Shown: positions 36,076 to 41,202 of the stretch, one piece after another | Position numbering within the stretch: position 1 is the stretch's first letter | Layout of the letters: each line of letters starts with the position of its first letter | Assembly: GCA_002026015.1 (NCBI GenBank) | Contig: MWOY01000154.1 | Span: forward strand, 1-41,202 | Length of the DNA stretch: 41,202 bases | DNA from: Prochlorococcus sp. HOT208_60m_808G21 | GTDB lineage: Bacteria > Cyanobacteriota > Cyanobacteriia > PCC-6307 > Cyanobiaceae | Direction: 5' to 3' | Notes under the pieces: generated by a model | What the model was told of the DNA's origin: nothing | The model's database searches: none | What the model saw: only the letters and a program-made list of their open reading frames with translations | Program-made: the position numbers and the translations under genes

Positions 36076-36369
36076 TTATTTTTCTTTTACGCAGTCAGCT
36101 TCATATTTTCCATATTTATCAATAACGTAATTTAAACCTTCTTTAATTTCATAGATAGTTTTAACTTGGGAAACGTAATTTTTATTAAATGAGTAAGTAT
36201 CTCTATATTGGGAATCACCATCATTGTGTTCATATTGAACGACATATTTTTTTGGAGTAACAGTTAGATTTCCTAATCTTTTTTGAATCTCTTCTTCTCT
36301 AATTTTTTTATATTCTTTATATCTTCTTGATTTTTTAATTCGTTCTTGTTCAATTTCCTTAGGTGACAT
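36076..36369 (-). CDS. Small basic protein, possibly 5'-truncated
   Basis: From the ATG at 36369 the product has 97 residues: a highly charged helical N-terminus (EIEQERIKKSRRYKEYKKIREEEIQKRLG) and a C-terminal half rich in Tyr and Val (KKYVVQYEHNDGDSQYRD). I do not recognise it. The same frame stays open upstream for 35 more codons with protein-like content (SSKDFQKLGEGKKRRRLLKE), back to a TAA at 36475-36477, without any usual start codon. Just beyond the TAA, in the same frame, is an ATG at 36498. So it is either a real short gene or a 140-residue gene broken by one nonsense change. It lies 139 bp upstream of the surface protein inside the tRNA-Ser-flanked region. Confidence 0.5.
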   Translation of the reverse strand: MSPKEIEQERIKKSRRYKEYKKIREEEIQKRLGNLTVTPKKYVVQYEHNDGDSQYRDTYSFNKNYVSQVKTIYEIKEGLNYVIDKYGKYEADCVKEK

Positions 36370-36654
36370 AGGAGCAAGATAAGTCCCATCTTTTCTTTGT
36401 GCTTCTTTTAATAAACGCCTTCTTTTCTTTCCTTCCCCTAATTTCTGGAAATCTTTTGAGGATCTTAGTAACTTTTAATTTTTCCCAATGTTATCCATTG
36501 ACTCATAGAAAAGAGTTGATTTCTCTAATTTTAGATCGACTGTAAATTATCTATTCCTAACCATAAAAGTAATAAGCGATTAATTCATTTCATCCATTCT
36601 CAAAACATAAATAAGGAGCAATTAATATAAGCAACTAAAAGGCATTTATAAGAG

Positions 36655-36702
36655 ATTGTCCCCCAATTAATTTGGATTGTCCCTTAAATTGTCCCCCAAT
36701 TA
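36655..36702 (-). repeat. Three GGGGACAA-type repeats at the right end of the element
   Basis: ATTGTCCCCCAATTA occurs perfectly at 36655-36669 and 36688-36702, with a shorter copy ATTGTCCCTTAA starting at 36676. On the minus strand the cores are GGGGACAA, AGGGACAA and GGGGACAA, spaced 21 and 12 bp. The 12-bp spacing and the GGGGAYAA core recur in the left-end pair. Confidence 0.8.
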
Positions 36703-36758
36703 TCTGGAACTTCGTGGTATCTTATGAATTATCTTGATCTCTCCAAAACTACCACATG

Positions 36759-36770
36759 GTAGATATAGCA
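36759..36770 (+). repeat. 12-bp word shared by both ends of the element (right copy)
   Basis: GTAGATATAGCA, identical to 34111-34122 and in the same orientation, lies 44 bp inside the tRNA-Ser 3' end. Confidence 0.6.
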
Positions 36771-36814
36771 TGGTATTTGGACGGTATATGATCTTCTCTA
36801 ATTTCGATTTATAA

Positions 36815-36903
36815 CGGAGAGGGAGGGATTCGAACCCTCGACAAAAGTTACCTCCTGTAACTCCTTAGCAGGGAGCCGCTTTCAACCACTCAGCCACCTC
36901 TCC
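36815..36903 (-). tRNA. tRNA-Ser (GCU anticodon)
   Basis: The 89-nt gene folds into a type II (long variable arm) tRNA. The acceptor stem is GGAGAGG with CCTCTCC and discriminator G. The D arm contains TGGCTGAGTGG, the anticodon loop is CTGCTAA (anticodon GCT, reading AGC/AGU), and the T arm has GGGTTCGAATCCC. A variable arm of about 20 nt follows the anticodon stem, typical of serine tRNAs. CCA is not encoded. Its 3' end is duplicated at 34076-34097. Confidence 0.97.
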
Positions 36904-36964
36904 AGTTCTTATACATTATCAATTTTTATGCAAACATTCAAAATTTTTTAGTTAATCGAAATGT

Positions 36965-38164
36965 CTAATCTACTTCAACTTTTGGTAATCTATTTTTAAA
37001 AGAACAAAGAATTTCCCAAGGGATAGTGTTAGATTTTCTTGCCCATTCGATAGGAGAAATTGTTTTATATCCATCAGATCCTAGTAATACCAGGGTACTA
37101 CCAACTTTAATTTCATTAGAATCGGTTATGTCTACCATCATTTGGTCCATAGTTATAGATCCAACTTGAGGATAAAATTTATTATTATAGATAACGCTAA
37201 TCTTGCCTGAGAGATTTCTTGGTACACCATCAGCATAACCAATACTTAATACAGCTAACTTAGTTTTTCTATGACTTACAAATTTGCCTCCATAACTTAC
37301 ACTTACACCTTTATCAATAGTTCTTATAAAAGCTACTTTGACCTTCAAAGATAGAGCTGGTTTTAGCATTAAATTTTTATTTAATTTTGACAAAGGTTTA
37401 TATCCATACATAGATAATCCAACGCGTACCATATGGAAATGGAAATTTTTATCAAGAAGCATTCCCGCTGAATTAGCCAAATGAGTCTTGATATTTTTTT
37501 TTCTATCAACATTAATTTGCTTTAATAATTCCTGAAATTTCTGCCTTTGTAATTGTGTAATACTTTTTGGATCTAATGAGTTGAGTTCATCTGCAGATGA
37601 TAAATGACTATATATTCCCTCAATAGCAATATTGTCAAAAGATTTGATTTTTTCAAATTGCTGAACAAATTTATTATATTCAAATCCTAATCTTGACATT
37701 CCCGTATCAACTTTAAGATGTAAGGGAAATTTCAATCCAAAGTGCTTACCAATGTTATTGCAAATTAAACATTCTCTTATACTACTGATAGTTGGCATAA
37801 GATCATTTTTAAAACATATAATAAGATCCCTTTTTGTATAAAGATTTCCGAGGATAAGTATTGGTTTTTTAACTCCAGAAGAACGAAGCTTAATGCCTTC
37901 ATTTAATGTGGCAACACCTAATTGAGATGCTCCACCTTTGATAGCATACTCTGATACTAATTTCGCATCATGTCCATATCCATCAGCTTTAACGACTGCC
38001 ATAAATTGACAATTTTTACTTAATTTTGATCTTAACTGTCTAACGTTTGTTTCTATTGCTTTACCTTTAACTTCAATCCATGCTCTTTGTTTTAAATCTA
38101 TATCTTTTTCAAAATTTGGAAATTTGTCAAAATTAAATACCTGATTTGTTTGACTATTTTGCAT
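36965..38164 (-). CDS. alr: Alanine racemase
   Basis: The protein has 399 residues. The PLP-binding lysine is K59 in MAVVKADGYGHDA; HLKVDTGMSRLGF and IYSHLSSADE are further hallmarks of the alpha/beta barrel, and the catalytic tyrosine of the other subunit sits in VSYGGKFVS. SIGYADGVPRN and GSITMDQMMVDIT complete the C-terminal domain. It interconverts L- and D-alanine for peptidoglycan. About 25 extra residues precede the usual start (QRAWIEVKGKAIETN), so translation might begin later. It diverges from the HNH gene over 44 bp. Confidence 0.96.
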   Translation of the reverse strand: MQNSQTNQVFNFDKFPNFEKDIDLKQRAWIEVKGKAIETNVRQLRSKLSKNCQFMAVVKADGYGHDAKLVSEYAIKGGASQLGVATLNEGIKLRSSGVKKPILILGNLYTKRDLIICFKNDLMPTISSIRECLICNNIGKHFGLKFPLHLKVDTGMSRLGFEYNKFVQQFEKIKSFDNIAIEGIYSHLSSADELNSLDPKSITQLQRQKFQELLKQINVDRKKNIKTHLANSAGMLLDKNFHFHMVRVGLSMYGYKPLSKLNKNLMLKPALSLKVKVAFIRTIDKGVSVSYGGKFVSHRKTKLAVLSIGYADGVPRNLSGKISVIYNNKFYPQVGSITMDQMMVDITDSNEIKVGSTLVLLGSDGYKTISPIEWARKSNTIPWEILCSFKNRLPKVEVD

Positions 38165-38208
38165 TAACTTTGCACAAATATGTGCGCTTATAGAAATATA
38201 CAGTTAGC

Positions 38209-38739
38209 ATGACATGTAAATTGAATTTTGGCATGGGCCAGACTCTAGTTTTAAATGCATCTTACGAACCTTTAAACATCACTTCCTGGCGAAGAGCAGT
38301 AATTTTGATGATTAAAGGTAAAGCAGAAAGCTTAGAGGAAGATAAAACATATTCGATACATAGCGGGAAAAAGTTGCCAACAGTTATAAGACTTCGTTAC
38401 TACGTCAAAGTTCCTTTTAGAGAGGTTTCCTTAACAAGAAAAAATATTCTTCTGAGAGATAATAATGCATGCCAATACTGTAACTATAGAGGTAGTGACC
38501 TATCAATAGATCATGTTTTACCGAGAAGCAGAGGCGGAACAGATAACTGGGAAAATGTTACTACGGCATGTCTCAGATGTAATGTACAAAAAGGTAATAG
38601 AACTCCAGAAGAGGCTAATATGCCATTAAAACGTAAGCCTTATCGTCCATTAAGTAATCTAAATTTTGAAGCTACAAGACAAATTGACTCTGGCAGGCAT
38701 AAAGAATGGAGTAAATATGTCATAGGAGTTGCAATCTAA
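38209..38739 (+). CDS. HNH endonuclease-family protein conserved in cyanobacteria
   Basis: From the first ATG the product has 176 residues, but relatives begin with MGQ/MGK-VLVLNASYEPLN, so the ATG at 38233 (giving 168 residues) is the likelier start. Conserved parts are LVLNASYEPLNITSWRRAV and the HNH core: C-x2-C (ACQYC), LSIDHVLPRSRGG, and W-ENVTTACLRCNVQKGNRTPEEA with the second C-x2-C zinc pair and the final His/Asn element. Such proteins cut DNA in related systems, but this stand-alone single-copy form is kept throughout cyanobacteria and may serve repair; the substrate is unknown. Confidence 0.85.
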   Translation: MTCKLNFGMGQTLVLNASYEPLNITSWRRAVILMIKGKAESLEEDKTYSIHSGKKLPTVIRLRYYVKVPFREVSLTRKNILLRDNNACQYCNYRGSDLSIDHVLPRSRGGTDNWENVTTACLRCNVQKGNRTPEEANMPLKRKPYRPLSNLNFEATRQIDSGRHKEWSKYVIGVAI

Positions 38740-38748
38740 TAAAAAATC

Positions 38749-39843
38749 TTAATTTCCTTCTTTATTGAAATCTTCCATCATTCTTTTTTGTTCTTGCGCT
38801 ATGCATGCATTAATAACTTCTTCTAATTGACCAGCAAGAATTGGCTCAAGAGAAAAATTGGAACCTAATCTATGATCAGTTGTCCTATTATCTTTAAAAT
38901 TGTAAGTTCTGATTTTTTCACTTCTATCTCCTGTTCCAACCTGGGAAAGCCTTTGTGATCTCTCTTTTGCATTGGCTTCTTTTAATTGAATTTCATACAA
39001 TTTAGCTCTTAAAATTTCCATTGCTCGTTCGCGATTTTGCAATTGTGATCTCTCTTGAGTACAAAAAACTCTTATACCTGTAGGCTTGTGGAGAAGATCA
39101 ATAGCTGTCTCTACCTTATTAACATTTTGTCCCCCTGCACCTCCTGATCTTGCTGTTCCAACCTCTAGATCTATTGGATCAATTTTAACCTCAACAGGAT
39201 CAGCCTCAGGCATAACGGCCACTGTAGCAGTAGAGGTATGAACTCTACCTTGAGATTCAGTGGCTGGAACTCTTTGAACTCTATGTACACCAGCCTCAAA
39301 TTTAAGTTGACTATATACAGAATCTCCCTTTACGGAGATAACTAACTCCTTAAATCCACCCATATCTGACTCAGAAGCACTAACAGGTTTTACAGACCAT
39401 CCAATTTTTTGTCCATATCTTTCATACATTCTTGCTAGATCACCTGCCCAGATACAAGCCTCGTTACCTCCAGCGCCGGCTCTGATTTCTAACATTACAC
39501 TTCTTTCATCTCTTGGGTCTTTTGGCAATAAGGCGATTGTGGTTTTTTGAATCAGTTTACTCTTAGATTCCTCTAGAGTTATTAACTCCTCATTTATCAA
39601 AGATTCCATTTCTTTATCATTTCTATTCTCTTTTAGTAGATTTTTTGAATCTTCGATTTCTTTATCAGTATCAAGCAACTTATTAAAATCAATCACCAAA
39701 GGTTCCAATTTTGACCTTTCTCTTGCTATTGATTCTAATTTTTTTGGATCATTAGCTATATCAGGATCTGCAAGTTGCACTTCCAAATTTTCAAAACTTT
39801 CCGAAGCAGTTTTCAACCTTGCAATTAATGTTGAGTATTCCAA
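38749..39843 (-). CDS. prfA: Peptide chain release factor 1
   Basis: The protein has 364 residues, normal for RF1. The stop-codon-reading tripeptide PAT is at 193-195 ([10 protein letters not shown]) and the catalytic GGQ at 237-239 ([11 protein letters not shown]). [11 protein letters not shown] and [10 protein letters not shown] are also diagnostic. It terminates translation at UAA and UAG. It is 28 bp downstream of rpmE, the usual rplM-rpsI-rpmE-prfA cyanobacterial order. Confidence 0.98.
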   Translation of the reverse strand: MEYSTLIARLKTASESFENLEVQLADPDIANDPKKLESIARERSKLEPLVIDFNKLLDTDKEIEDSKNLLKENRNDKEMESLINEELITLEESKSKLIQKTTIALLPKDPRDERSVMLEIRAGAGGNEACIWAGDLARMYERYGQKIGWSVKPVSASESDMGGFKELVISVKGDSVYSQLKFEAGVHRVQRVPATESQGRVHTSTATVAVMPEADPVEVKIDPIDLEVGTARSGGAGGQNVNKVETAIDLLHKPTGIRVFCTQERSQLQNRERAMEILRAKLYEIQLKEANAKERSQRLSQVGTGDRSEKIRTYNFKDNRTTDHRLGSNFSLEPILAGQLEEVINACIAQEQKRMMEDFNKEGN

Positions 39844-39871
39844 TTGAAATTATGCTTAATTTTTGAAAATT

Positions 39872-40132
39872 CTATTTTTTAGAATCTTTTTCTTCTTTTT
39901 GCTCTTTTGATGTAGCTGAATTAGCTGAACCCATTCCATATTTTTTCATAAACCTATCAACCCTACCTTCTGTATCAAGAATTTTCTGAGTTCCAGTGAA
40001 GAAGGGATGATTACCACTCCATACATCAACATGTAATTCAGGCTGCGTTGAGCCAGTTGTCATTACAACTTCTCCATTACAAATAACTTTTGCATCTGGA
40101 TACCATTTTGGGTGTATTTCTGATTTTGGCAT
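39872..40132 (-). CDS. rpmE: 50S ribosomal protein L31
   Basis: The protein has 86 residues. HPKWYPDAKVICNGEVVMTTGST and ELHVDVWSGNHPFFTG followed by TEGRVDRFMKKYG match bacterial and plastid L31. Only one cysteine remains (VICNGE), so the zinc-binding C-x-C form is not kept. The C-terminal ~20 residues are a charged tail (KEQKEEKDSKK). It lies 13 bp downstream of rpsI. Confidence 0.97.
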   Translation of the reverse strand: MPKSEIHPKWYPDAKVICNGEVVMTTGSTQPELHVDVWSGNHPFFTGTQKILDTEGRVDRFMKKYGMGSANSATSKEQKEEKDSKK

Positions 40133-40145
40133 GATTTAAAATCCT

Positions 40146-40556
40146 TTAACGTTTAGAGAATTGAGGAGCTTTTCTTGCTTTTTTAAGACCATATTTTCTT
40201 CTTTCCTTAGCTCTAGGATCTCTACTGAGATGACCTTCAGTTTTTAGAGGTTTCCTATTGTCAGGAGATAATTGACAAAGTGCTCTTGCTGCTCCTTGCT
40301 TGATGGCATCTGCTTGACCTGTCAATCCACCACCAAAAACATTTACAAGAATATCATAAGAATTTTCAAGGCCTAATGTTTGCAAAGGTGCTTTTATTGA
40401 ATTTAAGTGAAGAGGGTTAAAATTTAAGTAATCATCTCCAGAACGACCATTAATTTTTATTTGTCCATTTCCTGGAATCAAGCGCACTCTAGCTACTGAA
40501 GTTTTTCTTCTTCCAGTTCCCCAATATACAGCTTTGTTTTTTATTTGACTGTTCAT
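40146..40556 (-). CDS. rpsI: 30S ribosomal protein S9
   Basis: The protein has 136 residues. [42 protein letters not shown] and [25 protein letters not shown] are standard; the final Lys-Arg reaches the P-site tRNA. It follows rplM by 9 bp, the conserved L13-S9 pair. Confidence 0.98.
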   Translation of the reverse strand: MNSQIKNKAVYWGTGRRKTSVARVRLIPGNGQIKINGRSGDDYLNFNPLHLNSIKAPLQTLGLENSYDILVNVFGGGLTGQADAIKQGAARALCQLSPDNRKPLKTEGHLSRDPRAKERRKYGLKKARKAPQFSKR

Positions 40557-40565
40557 TTTAATAAA

Positions 40566-40997
40566 TTAACTATTTAATAATACAGGATTCTGAGCAGCAT
40601 GAGGATGATCAGCACCTTTATAAACTTTTAGTTTTTTAAATTGCTGTCTTCCTAAAGAGTTATGTGGCAGCATACCCTTAACAGCTTGCTCAATGATTCT
40701 TTCAGGAATTCTCTCTTTTAGAGACTCAAATTTTTCAATTTTCATTCCTCCCGGTCTTCCAGAATGTCTTCTATACAACTTTTGTGATGCTTTTTTACCT
40801 GTGACCTCAATTTTTTCAGCATTGACTACAATTACGAAATCTCCAGTATCTAGATGAGGTGTAAATGTCGGTTTATTCTTACCTCTTAAAACATTTGCGA
40901 TTTCTGTAGCAAGTCTCCCAAGTGTCTTATCTTTTGCGTCAACTAAAAACCAGTTTCTTTCAATGGTTTCTAAAGATGGAGTAATTGTTTTATTCAT
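40566..40997 (-). CDS. rplM: 50S ribosomal protein L13
   Basis: The protein has 143 residues. [35 protein letters not shown] and the segments [29 protein letters not shown] and [13 protein letters not shown] are those of L13, an early assembly protein of the large subunit. It starts the rplM-rpsI-rpmE-prfA block here. A 115-bp spacer separates it from the gene entering at the window edge. Confidence 0.98.
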   Translation of the reverse strand: MNKTITPSLETIERNWFLVDAKDKTLGRLATEIANVLRGKNKPTFTPHLDTGDFVIVVNAEKIEVTGKKASQKLYRRHSGRPGGMKIEKFESLKERIPERIIEQAVKGMLPHNSLGRQQFKKLKVYKGADHPHAAQNPVLLNS

Positions 40998-41112
40998 TTA
41001 CCAAATTTATTCAAATAAATTTAAAGTTAGTCTTAAATTCTACCTTATTGGAGGAATATTAAACAACAGTTTTGAATGATTTACACAAAAAATTTGCTTA
41101 ATTAAAATTTAC

Positions 41113-41202
41113 TTAAGAAAAACCCTTTATTAAAAATAAAGGAAAAAAATCATTGTTATTAATCTTTTTAAAAACATTTTCTTCATAAACAGCATTTACA
41201 AA
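41113..41202 (-). CDS. truA: C-terminal end of a gene entering from the right, probably tRNA pseudouridine synthase A
   Basis: The minus-strand frame is open from the window edge for 29 codons (VNAVYEENVFKKINN..., ending LIKGFS) to TAA at 41113-41115. In Prochlorococcus truA usually precedes rplM, and TruA proteins end in a strand like ...VNY-ENVF, so this is likely its end; the visible part is too short to prove it. Confidence 0.45.
   Translation of the reverse strand, partial: FVNAVYEENVFKKINNNDFFPLFLIKGFS
41124..41142 (-). terminator. Possible intrinsic terminator overlapping the end of the upstream gene
   Basis: Reading leftward, CCTTTATT pairs with AATAAAGG around a 3-nt loop, followed by GTTTTTC. 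It lies within the last codons of the gene entering from the right. A/T-rich stems of this kind can occur by chance. Confidence 0.35.

Larger units (their letters stand above)
36370..36814. other. 445-bp stretch without an intact gene between the small basic ORF and tRNA-Ser
   Basis: It contains the open upstream extension of the small basic gene (to 36498), the ATTGTCCC direct repeats (36655-36702) and the 12-bp word GTAGATATAGCA (36759-36770). I see no other reading frame or RNA gene. Confidence 0.6.
34076..36826. mobile_element. Candidate small tRNA-Ser-targeted integrated element
   Basis: The region is bounded by a partial copy of the 3' end of tRNA-Ser(GCU) at 34076-34097 and the intact tRNA gene whose 3' end is at 36815, in direct orientation, as expected when an element enters the 3' end of a tRNA gene and rebuilds the gene. 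Inside are a secreted repeat-rich surface protein, a small basic protein, and direct repeats near both ends that could be recombinase arm sites. No integrase or replication gene is present, so it would be non-autonomous or a remnant. Flanking genes (a HAD phosphatase, alr) are ordinary chromosomal genes. The interpretation is inference from these seen features. Confidence 0.6.

Noticed and set aside
36655..36702. Short direct repeats resembling a CRISPR array
   Set aside because: The repeats are only 15 bp, spacing is uneven (21 and 12 bp), there are no real spacers and no cas genes.

Overview
The window looks like a chromosomal segment of a high-light-adapted Prochlorococcus (marine picocyanobacterium). 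The base composition is very AT-rich (roughly one third G+C by eye) and intergenic gaps are very short. It carries photosystem I genes (psaA-psaB, psaI-psaL), ferredoxin-type glutamate synthase, a CbiG-CobJ fusion, and a cyanobacterial HNH protein beside alanine racemase. I cannot name the strain from sequence alone.

Layout. 1-3.2 kb: end of a membrane glycosyltransferase, a family-2 glycosyltransferase and an unassigned B12-binding-type radical SAM protein. 3.2-10.5 kb: clpS and dapL on the minus strand, then rne-rnhB, a DUF1997 protein, pheA, a membrane-anchored methyltransferase and a LON-domain protein. 10.5-15.3 kb: the str ribosomal/translation operon (rpsL-rpsG-fusA-tuf-rpsJ, minus strand). 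15.5-21.3 kb: gltB with a small YciI-like gene, facing lipA. 21.3-24.1 kb: a small accessory-looking block with a serine-recombinase homologue that has lost catalytic residues, an acidic 70-residue protein coupled to it, and two divergent cell-wall-type hydrolases. 24.1-31.0 kb: psaI-psaL, a small membrane protein, a GtrB/ArnC-like glycosyltransferase and psaA-psaB. 31.3-34.0 kb: cobJ and a HAD phosphatase. 34.0-36.9 kb: a probable tRNA-targeted insertion. 36.9-41.2 kb: alr, HNH, then prfA-rpmE-rpsI-rplM and the end of a probable truA.

The most notable region is about 34,076-36,903. A tRNA-Ser(GCU) on the minus strand has a second, imperfect copy of its 3' end (13 identical bases, 19 of 22 overall) 2.7 kb downstream in direct orientation. 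Between the copies there is a predicted secreted, trimeric-autotransporter-like surface protein with a YadA-type barrel anchor and an unusual coiled coil after it, plus a small basic protein that may be broken at its 5' end. Just inside each end are direct repeats of a GGGGA(T/C)AA theme (minus strand), 12 bp apart in both arms, and a shared 12-bp word. No recombinase gene lies between the copies. I infer a small non-autonomous element of the kind that tyrosine recombinases insert at tRNA genes, carrying one variable surface protein as cargo.

The glycosyltransferases at 2-376, 418-1509 and 25395-26357, the two wall hydrolases, alr, dapL and the surface protein make the cell envelope the recurrent non-housekeeping theme.
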